DNA of 64,000 bases from Pseudopedobacter sp037968815 (GCA_037968815.1 JBBKWF010000007.1:1-64000), one strand, 5' to 3'; positions 24,654 through 34,813 are shown, counted from the stretch's first letter. Numbers and translations are program-made. The notes: generated by a model from the sequence alone, not told the origin.

Positions 24654-26945
24654 TTAAAATGGATATCCAATAGCCAAATTAAATACTAAGTTTTCTTTTC
24701 TCCATGCTTTATCCCCAAATTTGATATCGTTAAAAACCCATCTATCACCTTTAGGTAAATACGGCTTCCTTATCGGGAAACCCAAGTCTAAGCGTAATAT
24801 CAAGAAAGATAAATCTAAACGTAATCCAGCACCAGCATCAACCGCTAATTCGCTCAAGAACTGCTTAGTAAATTCTGCTCCAGGTTTTTCAGATGTTTCA
24901 TTGAGTAACCAAATGTTACCTGCATCCACAAATAAAGCACCTTTAAATATAGAATTGAAATCATAGCGGTACTCCGAGTTTAGTTCCAGTTTAATATCTC
25001 CAGACTGATCTGGCAAAAACGAATCTGCATCAGCATTTTCTTTAAAGCTTCCGGGGCCAACAGATCTTGCTCTAAATCCACGTAAACTGTTTGTGCCACC
25101 AATAAAAAACTGTTTGATAAAAGGTAACTGAGAGGAGTTTCCGTAAGGGTAACCAAAGCCAGTAATTACTCTGCTAGCAATGGTTGATTTTGAGCCAAGT
25201 TTAATGTAATGCCTAAAATCGTTCTCCATTTTTAGGTATTGACTAAACGGAACACTTAATATCCTTGATGTATCTCCATTTAAAACATCGCCTTTATTAA
25301 TTAAACCAGCAATATTTCCTGCTAAATCAATTTGTCCTTTATAATAAAAAGTATTTTTCTTTTGTGTTTCGGCAGTGGTGGTATAAGTATAACTGTATGA
25401 AGGTCCAAAAATCAATTGCTTATCAATTACTCGTTGCAAACTAAGTACAGTGTCTGCTTGCGCCTGATACTCTGCCGATACGTTTGACGAATTGGTGTAA
25501 GTGATTTCGGTGAGCTTCAAGGAATGCTCTTTACGTATGTTTTCTTTCCATAAATAACCAAAAGACCCTCTAAAAGTGTTTAAAGAATATAATCGGGTTC
25601 TGTTCTGGTACTCAAAACCTAAAGTAGCAACGGTTTTAGGGGGAAATGCAGAAATAGATTTAAAATTCACAAAAGGAGTTATAAATTTCGGCCATGTTAA
25701 ACTTGCATCGCCACCAAAACGTAACACATTATAACCACCATTTTGCCCCGAAACCTGGGTTTCTATCCCGGCAAAAGCGGTAACTGTTAATTGCTCTGCG
25801 CCTCTAAATATATTTCGATTTGTCCAATTTACATTTAGTTCAGAACCGGTATAATTTGCAGAGTTGGTTTTACCTAAAAGCTCTACCCGGATAGATTTTT
25901 TTGGTAGGGGAGTGAGGTAGTAAAAAGCATCTAGAGCACTGCTTAAAGAATCTGAAGACTTAAACTCGTTTTTCACAAATTTAAAAGTCCCCACATTAAC
26001 CAAACGGTTTAGCGATAAATTATGGTCGGTCCGGTTGTAAATGTCGCCTTTGTTAAACTGCAATGCTCGGTCAAAAACCTGAGGTTTAAACTTCTTTTTT
26101 GGGTCAACAATAATTAAATCTTTGTAGCTGTCTAAAGAATCAGTGCTTTTTTGTAAGCTATCGTTCCTTAAACTATAATCCGGATAAACATAGATATCAC
26201 CAATGGTAAATGTTTTTTTAGCTGGTGATGGCGTCTCATTTTTTATCTTTAAAATAATATCGACCTGATGATTACCAACAGTACTGTCTACTTGTGCCAA
26301 TAGGTAATCGGGACCAAAATAAAAGAAACCTTGTTCTTTAAGTTTAGCATCAATTCTAGTACGTTCGGCCTTTATTTTATCTAAATCATAAGATTCTCCG
26401 GGTTTAAAAAAGGTATTTTCTTTTGTTGCCGCCACTGCTAAACCTAATTTGCTAGAATCTGTAGGGAATTTCACTTCTCTAATTTTATACTGAAAATTAG
26501 GACGTACCGTATAAATTGCAGTTGCTCTTTTATTTTTTGCGGTAGAATCAGTATAAGCTCTGCCCTTAAAATAGCCACGGTTATCTAAGCGGTTTTCAAT
26601 TAATTTAGCGTTATAATCTAAATCAACTTTTGAAAAATAAACAGGTGGCTGTCCAAATTTGGTGTTTAAAAAGTGTTTAATTCCTTTTTGCTTATCTGTT
26701 TTGGTGATGTTGTAAATCCATAATTTTGGGCGTAAACCTAAAATACTGGAGTTAGGAAGTGGGCGTAAAACACTTTCTAGTTCTTCTGTTAAAATAGATT
26801 TTTCTGTTTTTGTTACGCTGTCTCCTTCTACTTTAACTTTAGCCCCTACATAAAGTAATTCACCTTTGGGTAAATATTTAGTGTTGCTACACGAGGCAAC
26901 AAAAAGGGCAAGGAAAAATAGATATATCGTTGACTTAAATTTCAT
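24654..26945 (-). CDS. BamA/TamA family outer-membrane lipoprotein (TamL-like)
   Basis: 763 residues from ATG 26945. A longer in-frame start at 27005 would put a Lys/Arg-rich stretch before the signal and overlap tamB, so it is rejected. The N-terminus is a lipoprotein signal (IYLFFLALFVASC, lipobox VASC), followed by POTRA-like domains and a C-terminal Omp85 barrel with FIGGTNSLRGFRARSVGPG (the L6 RGF motif). Lipid-anchored TamA forms (TamL) are known in Bacteroidota. It follows tamB with one base between, so the pair is one operon, probably acting in outer-membrane biogenesis. Confidence 0.92.
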   Translation of the reverse strand: MKFKSTIYLFFLALFVASCSNTKYLPKGELLYVGAKVKVEGDSVTKTEKSILTEELESVLRPLPNSSILGLRPKLWIYNITKTDKQKGIKHFLNTKFGQPPVYFSKVDLDYNAKLIENRLDNRGYFKGRAYTDSTAKNKRATAIYTVRPNFQYKIREVKFPTDSSKLGLAVAATKENTFFKPGESYDLDKIKAERTRIDAKLKEQGFFYFGPDYLLAQVDSTVGNHQVDIILKIKNETPSPAKKTFTIGDIYVYPDYSLRNDSLQKSTDSLDSYKDLIIVDPKKKFKPQVFDRALQFNKGDIYNRTDHNLSLNRLVNVGTFKFVKNEFKSSDSLSSALDAFYYLTPLPKKSIRVELLGKTNSANYTGSELNVNWTNRNIFRGAEQLTVTAFAGIETQVSGQNGGYNVLRFGGDASLTWPKFITPFVNFKSISAFPPKTVATLGFEYQNRTRLYSLNTFRGSFGYLWKENIRKEHSLKLTEITYTNSSNVSAEYQAQADTVLSLQRVIDKQLIFGPSYSYTYTTTAETQKKNTFYYKGQIDLAGNIAGLINKGDVLNGDTSRILSVPFSQYLKMENDFRHYIKLGSKSTIASRVITGFGYPYGNSSQLPFIKQFFIGGTNSLRGFRARSVGPGSFKENADADSFLPDQSGDIKLELNSEYRYDFNSIFKGALFVDAGNIWLLNETSEKPGAEFTKQFLSELAVDAGAGLRLDLSFLILRLDLGFPIRKPYLPKGDRWVFNDIKFGDKAWRKENLVFNLAIGYPF

Positions 26946-26946
26946 G

Positions 26947-29900
26947 TTATTTGCTCTCAGTGTTTTCTTTCTTTTTATCCTCTTTTTTGACTTTTGCTTT
27001 CTCAAAAAGTTCTCTAAACCTATTATAATCCATAGTAATAATAAAGCCTAAACCCGTTTCAATCACCTGACCTTGCAATGCCACTTGATATTGATTTTTA
27101 CGATATGCTCTTAACAAATATCTGCCATCTTTTGATAGCGAATAATCCACAGCCACATCGCCAGCAATATTATTAGCTTGTTGGTTGCTTTGTTGCGGGC
27201 CTTCTAATCCAAAGCTACTGCCAATACTTACCTTTAAGCGGTCGTTTAGCAAACGTTTGGATAAGCCAACGTTCAAATCTGTACGGTTTTCTCTTTGCCC
27301 AGTGGTGTAGTCGTCGGTAGCTTCTAAATCGAAATTAAGTTCTACACCTTCTATTAAATCGCCGGCAAAATTATTAAGCTGTTGCGATATAATTTTACTC
27401 ACACTCTGTCTTACCAAAGTTTCTGCACCGCCAGAACCAGCCTCACTTGCAAAAGGATTTTCACCGATAAACCTGTTCAATAAAAGCAAAGCAAAAACCT
27501 GTTTATTTAGTTCTGATGGCTGTTGCCTTAATTGTGTCAGCTTAGTTTTAGAATTGGTGATAATGTCCGTTGCCACGTTGTAATTTCCGTCGGGTAAAAT
27601 TATATCGAAAGAGATTTCGGGCTCCATTAGCTCGCCTTTCATTTTCAGCAAAACATTAAAAGGTAGCTTTTGTTTGTAGGTGTTACGTTCCGCTTGCGAA
27701 GCTGAACCTAATTGATCTCCAACTAAATCTATTGGGGCTGTTTCAGCAATATAAATAGCAGTTACATTTAAAGTTGCAGAAAGCGGATCTCCAGTCCATA
27801 AAACAGTACTGCCATTATCAATTTCAAATTGGCGTTTAATAAAGTTGAAAGACATTTCATAAAAACCTTCTTTCAATTCGTATTTACCTGTTAAAGAAAC
27901 TTTGCCAGAAGGGTCAATAGCAGCGCTCAACTGTGCTTCGCCTTTTAGCTTCACAAAGTCGCCGTTTCCTTTATCAATCACCATGGTTAATTGCGCTTCT
28001 GGGTCAACCTCAATAGTCATAGCCAAACTCATTCCTGTAAAGTTGGTTTTGTTTAAAGAGTCTGGCAGTACAAAAGCTTTATTAAAGTCAGGGTCATCTT
28101 GGTCAATAAATTCAACAATACCTTCTCTATCGGCAATACCCGGGTCAGATTGTGGCAATACCAAAGTAAGGTCAGTTTCTTTATTTATTTTTAAGCTTCC
28201 GTCAATAATTGGGTTGTCTAAATCTCCTTTGATACGCATTTTGGTGTCAAAGAAAAGCTTGCCATAGTAAAGTTCGTTGTCTTTTTCGGTAGAATTAACC
28301 GCCATAAAGTTTTTGGCATCAAGTTCTAAATTGAATCTGAAGTCGGTATATGTTTGGGTATAAATAGCTCCGTTTAAGCGTAGGTTGTTGTCTGCCGAAT
28401 CTGCTAGAGAGAAGTTATTAAACAAAATACCATCGCCGTTAAAAACAATTTTATCAGGGCCTAATTTGAATTGTGAATTTAAAGGCGTTATTCTAAAAAC
28501 TGCATTGTTAAAAGCAATATCGCCCCTAACTTTTGGTGCGTCTACATTTCCAGTAATTTTAAAAGCACCATTTAAAAAGCCTGTAGCATCACTAATATTA
28601 CCAAGTGTAAATCCTTGTATGCTTTTTAAATTTAAACGTTGCATATCCAAATTCATATCAAAGCTACTATCTCCAGTATTGTAGAGACCTGCTAGGTTTA
28701 CTTGATTTCCGTTTCCGGTAATGGCAACATCTGCATTAAACACGTTAGGTGTGTTGTTGTTTACTTTAATAGCCAAATTACCCACCGTATCTGTCATAAA
28801 GTTGAAATCTTTGACAGTCATATCTGCGTTGAAAGTTGGCGTGTTGGCGAGATTTTTTGCTAGCACATTACCGTTAATTACTCCACCAGCTAATAAAGAA
28901 TCTTTAGATATAATGGCAGTAATAGTTTCTATCCTAAAATTGGTAAAATCAATTGCTAAAGGCGAGTTTGCCGATGTTTGTTGTGATTGTATTTTTATAG
29001 ACTGTCCCGAATTGCTCAACTCAAAGTTGTCTGCATAAACTCCAGATTCACCAACTCTAATCACATTATCATTATTAATCTTCCATTTTTGGTAGTTTAA
29101 TTTTAAGCCATCTAAGTTTAATCTAAATTCACTATCACGGTTTTCTAACGCTTTTACGTTACCTGCAATTAAATAATGTTCTTTGTCTGCTTTATCACGA
29201 ACTTGCAGGCGGTAATCCAGTAAATTGTTCTTCAATTGACCAGTTAAGCTAGTTTTTGGCAATAAAAATGATTCACTTTTTATTTCATCTATTAATAAAC
29301 TGTATTTTAAAATAGCGCTATCCGTATTAAGTTTTAACCTACCGTTGGTAATTGTATTACCTGCGTAAGTCACTTTAGGAATGGTGCCGTTTACCACCAA
29401 AGTATCGCCTTTACTATTGTATCTCCCTTTAATGTTTATAGGTTCAATTCGAGTTAATGACGGCACAAGGGCATATAAAATTGGATCATCAGCCACGTTT
29501 AGGTTAAAAGCAAAACGTTGAGGTTTTAAAGTATCCGGACGACTTGTAGCTAAACCACTGTCATAATATTTAGCAATGGTATTGCTTAGTGCATTGCCAA
29601 CTTGAGTAAGCTGATATTTACCATTTAAACTTGCCGATAAAATTTGCGAACTCAGTTTTAAGCTGTTGTTACTCTCAGTAGCGGTGGATATTACTTTTAT
29701 AGAATCTACTTGATAGCGTTTTTCACTATCTGCAACTAGTAACTTGGTTAAAAATATCTTTCCGTTTAAATAATCTGGGTCGGCGGTGTCAATATCTGCA
29801 TCAAGTACCCCTCTTACTTTTAGCGGAGTGGTGTACAAATTGAGCGCTTTTAAATCGGCACTATCCAAATTCAGTTTCATTTTTACTGCCGGATACTTAC

Positions 29901-31974
29901 CGGTAAAACTTCCATTTGCTACCAAATCAAAATAAAGATTTGGGTCCTTCATGTCTGCTGTAGCTTTAAACAGTCCATCGGAAATATTTCCTTTTAAGGC
30001 TAAGTTTTTATAGGTGTATTTATTAAAATCAGCTTTTACTAAGGTGCCATCTAAAGTTGCGGTAGCAGTTTTTGGGTCAAGCCCGATGCCTTTCACATTG
30101 GCTTTTAAAGTGATTTTCCCAAGGGAATCGTTTTTAATCAATTTCCCGACATCAAAATTATTGATGTCAACAATGGCATTGTATTTTTCTTTGTTTTTAA
30201 TACGTTGGTCAAAGCCGGCGTTAATTTTAGCCATGCCGTAATTGCTCGCCAAAGCCAAATTGGTGTTGAAATTATTGATTCCACCTTTAAAAAAACCTTT
30301 TGCAGCAAAGGTTGATGGTAGTTGAATATTAGACGGGATTGTCCCTTTCGGCACAAAAGAGTTAATATCCTTAGCCGTTGATTGGAAATTTTTGATGGTT
30401 AAATCAAAATAAGCTTTCTCCATATCGGGCAAACCTTTAATGTTACCACTGGCTGCGATTTTGGTATTGCCAATCCCAGAAATCTCCAATTTAGGGATGC
30501 GTAAATCTTTTACCTTACCCATTACTTTACTATTGATGTTCATCACCGCATTCGGCATGGTGTTAAAAGGAGCTGTTGTAGCAAGTGTAGGTACTAATAG
30601 TAGAATATCTTTAAAGCCTAATTTACTCCCGTTAATATTTGCATCAATATATAACTCTCCAGGGTTTTTAGATAAAGATTCGATGGATGGGTATTTTGCA
30701 ATTACCTCATCTTTTAATAGAGTTTGTGGCGTTTTTAAGTATAGATTTTTTAAGAAGGCGTTTTTAGGGCCATAATAAAAATTGGTTTTAAACTCCTGTA
30801 TGTTTAAGCCACTTTTATCATGTAAAGTGAAAGCGTTGATTTCTCCGGAAATGGTATCTAAGCTATAATAAAAGTTGTCCGCATCAAGGTTGATATTCTT
30901 TAAATCCAAATGCATAAAGTCCATTCCTCTTTTTAGGCGAGGAGTATTCATGTCGTCGAAAGCAAAAGCGATGTTTTTAAAATCCGCATTACGTAAGTTT
31001 ACTTTCCAATTAGCGCTTTCTGCCGTTGTGGAAGTGTCTTTTGCAGTCGCATTTTTAACCGCCTGTTTTTCTGTAATACCTAAAACCAAGTTTCCTTTGG
31101 TATCTGCAAAGTCGATAGACTTAATGTCCACGAGTTGCTTTTTTAAATTAATCTCGTTAAAATCAATTAAAAGCTTACCCAAATTTAGCTGACTGTTTAA
31201 GCCGGTGCCGGCATTGTCATAGCCTATCACAATTTTCGATAGGTCAAGTTTACCAAGCTCCAATTTTAAATCAGGAGAGGCTGATGCCGAATCGGCTACG
31301 GCAACTGCACTTTCGGCAACTTTCTCTAAAGCGCCTTGTTTCAGCATTAAGTTTAAACCGTTTAACGTGATTTTCTGGATTTTGAAATCCATATTGTCCA
31401 AATCAAACTTTTTAATGTTGGTGTCAAAATGGTTGAGGTAAACATCTAGATTGTTTTTGGTAATGGCATCATCAAAACGAACACGGATCTTATCAAGATT
31501 AATTTTGTTGATAGAGAACTTCATAGCCGCCGAAGTATCTTCCGGTGTTATTGCTTTCTTTTGATCGCTCATAAAAGCGTTAATCATGTAATCAAAATTG
31601 AAAACAGAATCTTGCCCTCTTTTTATATTTGTTACAATTCCCTCAAGGTCTATGGAATTCAGCTCAATTTGATTGTCTAGTAATTTGAACAGTGAAATAT
31701 CAACGGATAGCTTGTCACCGGCTAATAAGGTGTCTTTTTGCTGACTTTCAAAATAAAAGCCTTTTAATACAACTTTCTTGGGCAAGCCAATTTCAATCCT
31801 ATCTATTTTAACAGGTGTTTTAAATTTGCCCTCTAAAAAGGTTACGGCTTTGTTTTTTATGATATTTTGGATAGCTGGAACTTGTATCAGTAACACTATC
31901 AATAAAAAAAGCCCGATAATGCATCCCATTATCCAGGCAAATATTGTTAAACTAAGTTTTAAGTATTTATTCAA
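26947..31974 (-). CDS. tamB: Translocation and assembly module protein TamB
   Basis: 1675 residues: an N-terminal membrane anchor (about 8-32, FAWIMGCIIGLFLLIVLLI), a very long repetitive beta-helical AsmA/TamB-type body, and the conserved TamB C-terminal domain (DUF490, about residues 1250-1640; VEFIDQDDPDFN, FKLGPDKIVFNG). TamB spans the periplasm and works with the Omp85 partner encoded directly after it, possibly in lipid or protein transfer to the outer membrane. Start ATG 31974. Long antisense ORFs across this gene are frame shadows. Confidence 0.95.
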   Translation of the reverse strand: MNKYLKLSLTIFAWIMGCIIGLFLLIVLLIQVPAIQNIIKNKAVTFLEGKFKTPVKIDRIEIGLPKKVVLKGFYFESQQKDTLLAGDKLSVDISLFKLLDNQIELNSIDLEGIVTNIKRGQDSVFNFDYMINAFMSDQKKAITPEDTSAAMKFSINKINLDKIRVRFDDAITKNNLDVYLNHFDTNIKKFDLDNMDFKIQKITLNGLNLMLKQGALEKVAESAVAVADSASASPDLKLELGKLDLSKIVIGYDNAGTGLNSQLNLGKLLIDFNEINLKKQLVDIKSIDFADTKGNLVLGITEKQAVKNATAKDTSTTAESANWKVNLRNADFKNIAFAFDDMNTPRLKRGMDFMHLDLKNINLDADNFYYSLDTISGEINAFTLHDKSGLNIQEFKTNFYYGPKNAFLKNLYLKTPQTLLKDEVIAKYPSIESLSKNPGELYIDANINGSKLGFKDILLLVPTLATTAPFNTMPNAVMNINSKVMGKVKDLRIPKLEISGIGNTKIAASGNIKGLPDMEKAYFDLTIKNFQSTAKDINSFVPKGTIPSNIQLPSTFAAKGFFKGGINNFNTNLALASNYGMAKINAGFDQRIKNKEKYNAIVDINNFDVGKLIKNDSLGKITLKANVKGIGLDPKTATATLDGTLVKADFNKYTYKNLALKGNISDGLFKATADMKDPNLYFDLVANGSFTGKYPAVKMKLNLDSADLKALNLYTTPLKVRGVLDADIDTADPDYLNGKIFLTKLLVADSEKRYQVDSIKVISTATESNNSLKLSSQILSASLNGKYQLTQVGNALSNTIAKYYDSGLATSRPDTLKPQRFAFNLNVADDPILYALVPSLTRIEPINIKGRYNSKGDTLVVNGTIPKVTYAGNTITNGRLKLNTDSAILKYSLLIDEIKSESFLLPKTSLTGQLKNNLLDYRLQVRDKADKEHYLIAGNVKALENRDSEFRLNLDGLKLNYQKWKINNDNVIRVGESGVYADNFELSNSGQSIKIQSQQTSANSPLAIDFTNFRIETITAIISKDSLLAGGVINGNVLAKNLANTPTFNADMTVKDFNFMTDTVGNLAIKVNNNTPNVFNADVAITGNGNQVNLAGLYNTGDSSFDMNLDMQRLNLKSIQGFTLGNISDATGFLNGAFKITGNVDAPKVRGDIAFNNAVFRITPLNSQFKLGPDKIVFNGDGILFNNFSLADSADNNLRLNGAIYTQTYTDFRFNLELDAKNFMAVNSTEKDNELYYGKLFFDTKMRIKGDLDNPIIDGSLKINKETDLTLVLPQSDPGIADREGIVEFIDQDDPDFNKAFVLPDSLNKTNFTGMSLAMTIEVDPEAQLTMVIDKGNGDFVKLKGEAQLSAAIDPSGKVSLTGKYELKEGFYEMSFNFIKRQFEIDNGSTVLWTGDPLSATLNVTAIYIAETAPIDLVGDQLGSASQAERNTYKQKLPFNVLLKMKGELMEPEISFDIILPDGNYNVATDIITNSKTKLTQLRQQPSELNKQVFALLLLNRFIGENPFASEAGSGGAETLVRQSVSKIISQQLNNFAGDLIEGVELNFDLEATDDYTTGQRENRTDLNVGLSKRLLNDRLKVSIGSSFGLEGPQQSNQQANNIAGDVAVDYSLSKDGRYLLRAYRKNQYQVALQGQVIETGLGFIITMDYNRFRELFEKAKVKKEDKKKENTESK

Positions 31975-32057
31975 TTATTTATGATTTACGATGATAAATC
32001 AAAGGTTAAGCCAAAGTAAGGTATAATTTAATACTATAGTCAAATTACTATTATCTA

Positions 32058-32089
32058 TTTGCAAGCTATGGTCATTGGTCTTATATTTG
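32058..32089 (+). promoter_or_regulatory. Promoter of trxA
   Basis: TTTG (32058-32061), 20 bp, TATATTTG (32082-32089). It predicts a leader of about 20-25 nt. Confidence 0.8.
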
Positions 32090-32117
32090 ATCTAAATCAT
32101 ATTAAAAAATATAGATC

Positions 32118-32438
32118 ATGGCATTAGAAATAACAGATGCTAACTTTGAGGAGTTAGTTTTAAAATCAGATAAACCTGTATTAGTAGATTTTTGGGCAGA
32201 GTGGTGCGGACCATGTCGTATGGTTGGGCCAGTTGTTGAAGAGTTAGCTAAAGAATATGACGGTAAAGCGGTTATAGGAAAAGTTAACGTGGATCATAAC
32301 CCAGATATTTCGGTAAAATTCGGAATCAGAAACATTCCTGCTTTATTATTCTTTAAAAACGGAGAAATTGTTGATAAGCAAATTGGTGCAGTGCCTAAAT
32401 CAGTTTTAGCTGGTAAATTAGACGCTCAGTTAGCTTAA
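32118..32438 (+). CDS. trxA: Thioredoxin
   Basis: 106 residues, the standard thioredoxin length, with the active site WAEWCGPC (Cys residues near 33 and 36) and the cis-Pro motif RNIPALLFF. It is a general cytoplasmic disulfide reductase and a plausible electron donor for the APS reductase and the ribonucleotide reductase in this window. Single-gene unit with its own promoter and terminator. Confidence 0.97.
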   Translation: MALEITDANFEELVLKSDKPVLVDFWAEWCGPCRMVGPVVEELAKEYDGKAVIGKVNVDHNPDISVKFGIRNIPALLFFKNGEIVDKQIGAVPKSVLAGKLDAQLA

Positions 32439-32456
32439 TCATATTTTAACACTTTG

Positions 32457-32494
32457 AATGGTCTTCTTTATATTTAAAAGAGGACCATTTTTTT
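32457..32494 (+). terminator. Terminator of trxA
   Basis: AATGGTCTTCTTT (32457-32469) pairs with AAAGAGGACCATT (32477-32489) with one G-U pair and is followed by a T-run. Confidence 0.9.
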
Positions 32495-32561
32495 GTTCTA
32501 CATTTTAACACCTTTTAACGTTTAAATCTTTAAAAGCGTTAGGATACTTTTATTGAATCCC

Positions 32562-32570
32562 TATATTTGC
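32562..32570 (+). promoter_or_regulatory. -7 box of OmpH-like gene
   Basis: TATATTTGC matches the Bacteroidota -7 consensus, 19 bp before the start codon. No TTTG at the ideal upstream position. Confidence 0.6.
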
Positions 32571-32589
32571 GGATAAATCAAAATTAAAC

Positions 32590-33192
32590 ATGAATAAAAT
32601 TATTTCAAAAATTGCTCAAGCTAGTGCGGGATTGGCTTTAATGGTAGCGGTAGTAGCTTGTAATAACACAGATTCAAAAACAGCAAGTACTTCCTCAGCT
32701 GATAGTACAAAAAACACTAAAGTTACCCATGAGTTTGTTTATGTAAACTCTGACTCTCTTTTAAGTAAATACGATTATTTTAAAGATATGAATGCCAAAT
32801 TAGAGACTAAATCTAAAAAGGCAGAAGCAGACTTAAAAGATAAAGGAACTGCTTTTCAACGTGAGGTTGCAGCTTACCAGAAAGATGCAAATACAATGAG
32901 CGCAGATCAAAGACAAAAAACTGAAGAGCGTTTAGCTAGAAAACAACAAGAATTACAAGGTTTTCAACAGAATGCAGGTGCAGCTTTACAAAATGAACAA
33001 GCTACAGAAAGCGAAAAATTGTATGATAAAGTTGCTGACTATTTAAAAGGTTACGCAAAAGATAAAGGATATAAAATGGTGTTAACTTATTCAAAAGCTA
33101 ACCCAACTATTTTGTTTGCTGATGAAAGTTTAGATGTTACTGCTGAAGTAATTAAAGGTTTAAATGATGCTTACGTTAAAGACAAGAAATAA
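32590..33192 (+). CDS. OmpH/Skp family lipoprotein
   Basis: 200 residues. A lipoprotein signal (GLALMVAVVAC, lipobox VVAC) replaces the cleavable signal peptide of classic Skp. Residues 55-195 form the OmpH domain: FVYVNSDSLLSKYDYF, a long charged coiled coil (about 75-150), then DKVADYLKGYAKDKGYKMVLTYS cut here to its core. Skp-like proteins hold unfolded outer-membrane proteins in the periplasm; this form would be membrane-tethered. Own promoter and terminator. Confidence 0.9.
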   Translation: MNKIISKIAQASAGLALMVAVVACNNTDSKTASTSSADSTKNTKVTHEFVYVNSDSLLSKYDYFKDMNAKLETKSKKAEADLKDKGTAFQREVAAYQKDANTMSADQRQKTEERLARKQQELQGFQQNAGAALQNEQATESEKLYDKVADYLKGYAKDKGYKMVLTYSKANPTILFADESLDVTAEVIKGLNDAYVKDKK

Positions 33193-33211
33193 GTAAAATT
33201 TTATTAATTTT

Positions 33212-33241
33212 AGAAAGCTCAACCTAGGTTGGGCTTTTTTT
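33212..33241 (+). terminator. Terminator of OmpH-like gene
   Basis: AAGCTCAACC and GTTGGGCTT form a 9-bp stem with a short loop, followed by seven T. The T-run ends at the next gene's first possible start. Confidence 0.85.
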
Positions 33242-33253
33242 ATGAATAAGAAA

Positions 33254-33727
33254 ATGGAAAAACACGAGGAATTTATGCGAGAAGCCATAGCGCTTTCTAA
33301 GCAAAACGTAGAACAACAAAGAGGTGGGCCATTTGGTGCAGTGATAGTGAAAGATGGAGAAGTTGTAGCCAAAAGTGCTAACATGGTGACTACTAATAAC
33401 GACCCAACGGCTCATGCTGAAGTTTCTGCTATTAGGTTAGCTTGTGAAAAACTCAATACTTTTATTTTAGAAGGATGTGTAATTTATACCAGTTGCGAGC
33501 CTTGCCCAATGTGTTTAGGTGCGATTTACTGGGCTAGGTTAGATAAAATGTATTATGCCAATACAAAAAGAGATGCCGCAAACGCTGGCTTCGATGATGC
33601 TTTTATCTATGACGAAATAGACTTGAAAATAGAAGATCGTAAATTGAAAACTGAACAAATATTGCATATCGAAGCACAAGAAGCGTTTAAAATGTGGGAA
33701 ATAAGTACAGGAAAAACTAAATATTGA
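33254..33727 (+). CDS. Nucleoside/guanine deaminase (CDA fold)
   Basis: 157 residues from ATG 33254; an ATG at 33242 (4 codons earlier) abuts the T-run of the preceding terminator, so the shorter form is preferred. Zinc site: His in DPTAHAE with catalytic Glu, and two Cys in SCEPCPMC. The C-terminal region AGFDDAFIYDEID closely follows B. subtilis guanine deaminase (GuaD) rather than tRNA adenosine deaminase TadA. Predicted to turn guanine into xanthine. No separate promoter is visible, so read-through from upstream is possible. Confidence 0.88.
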   Translation: MEKHEEFMREAIALSKQNVEQQRGGPFGAVIVKDGEVVAKSANMVTTNNDPTAHAEVSAIRLACEKLNTFILEGCVIYTSCEPCPMCLGAIYWARLDKMYYANTKRDAANAGFDDAFIYDEIDLKIEDRKLKTEQILHIEAQEAFKMWEISTGKTKY

Positions 33728-33772
33728 TTAAAGCTAAAAGCTGGAGCCGCTTTTAATACTTACGTCTTGATA

Positions 33773-33828
33773 CTTGATACTGAAACCTTAATACACAAAT
33801 TAAGCTCTTGATACTGAAACCTTAATAC
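33773..33828. repeat. Two perfect 22-bp direct repeats
   Basis: The 22-mer that begins CTTGATACTGAAACCTTAAT (ending AC) occurs at 33773-33794 and 33807-33828 (34-bp period), just before the oxidoreductase start. A further partial TCTTGATA lies at 33764-33771. Confidence 0.88.
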
Positions 33829-33838
33829 TAAAAACAAA

Positions 33839-34813
33839 ATGAAAATTACCTGGGGAATATTAGGTTGTGGCGATGTTACGGAAGTAAAAAGCGGACCCGC
33901 ATTTAATAAAGTAGAAAACTCTGCTATTGAAGCGGTAATGCGCAGAAATGCAGAGAAGGCCGCCGATTACGCAAAAAGACATGATATTACAAAATGGTAT
34001 AGCAATGCAGATGATTTAATTAACGATGAAAACATAAATGCAGTTTACATAGCAACTCCGCCAGCTCCCCATAAAGATTATGCGATACAAGCATTAAAGG
34101 CAGGTAAACACGTTTATATTGAAAAACCGGTGACATTAAACAGTGCCGAATGTGAAGAAATTATTGCTGTTGAAAAGTCATCTAAAAATAAAGTTACGGT
34201 TGCACATTACCGTAGAGTACAGCCCTTTTTTCTTAAGCTGAAACAATTGATTGATGATAAAACAATAGGGGATATACGCTTTATTGATTTAAAGTTGTTT
34301 CAGAAACCAGGGTCAGATGCTATTGCACAAACTGAAGAGAACTGGAGGGTAAACCCAGAGATTTCTGGTGGAGGTTTGTTTTTTGATTTGGCTCCGCATC
34401 AATTAGATATTCTGATTCATATCTTCGGAAAGCCCTTGCATTATCATGGCTTTTCTAAAAACCAAAGTGGCCAAAATAAAGTTGCAGACATAACTACTGG
34501 GCATATTGCTTTTAAAAATGATGTAGTTTTTAATGGCGTTTGGTGTTTCAACAGTCACCCCGAAAATGAGGTTGAACAATGCGAAATAATTGGCAGTGAA
34601 GGGAAAATTACATTTTCATTTTTTAATGCTAAACTGAGCTTAACCAAAAATGGTAAAACTATAGATTTTAGCTTCCCACCGATGCAACACGTTCAGCAAG
34701 ATATGATTGAAAAAACGGTTCAATATTTTTTAGGAGAAACTTGTGAAAACCCTTGTTCTTTGGAAGATGCTTTAATGAGCATGAAAGTAATGGAATGCTT
34801 TGCCAAGATTTAA
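33839..34813 (+). CDS. Gfo/Idh/MocA family oxidoreductase
   Basis: 324 residues. An N-terminal Rossmann fold binds NAD(P) (WGILGCGDVTEVKSGPA), the conserved EKPV lies near residue 99, and the C-terminal alpha/beta domain carries the family's GGGLFFDLAPHQLDIL with a conserved His. Members oxidise or reduce sugars and related substrates; the substrate is not predictable here. No obvious partner genes flank it. Confidence 0.92.
   Translation: MKITWGILGCGDVTEVKSGPAFNKVENSAIEAVMRRNAEKAADYAKRHDITKWYSNADDLINDENINAVYIATPPAPHKDYAIQALKAGKHVYIEKPVTLNSAECEEIIAVEKSSKNKVTVAHYRRVQPFFLKLKQLIDDKTIGDIRFIDLKLFQKPGSDAIAQTEENWRVNPEISGGGLFFDLAPHQLDILIHIFGKPLHYHGFSKNQSGQNKVADITTGHIAFKNDVVFNGVWCFNSHPENEVEQCEIIGSEGKITFSFFNAKLSLTKNGKTIDFSFPPMQHVQQDMIEKTVQYFLGETCENPCSLEDALMSMKVMECFAKI

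Noticed and set aside
27902..31192. Several 70-120 codon plus-strand ORFs opposite tamB
   Set aside because: They lie antisense to a well-supported gene and reflect its codon pattern; none has a recognised domain.
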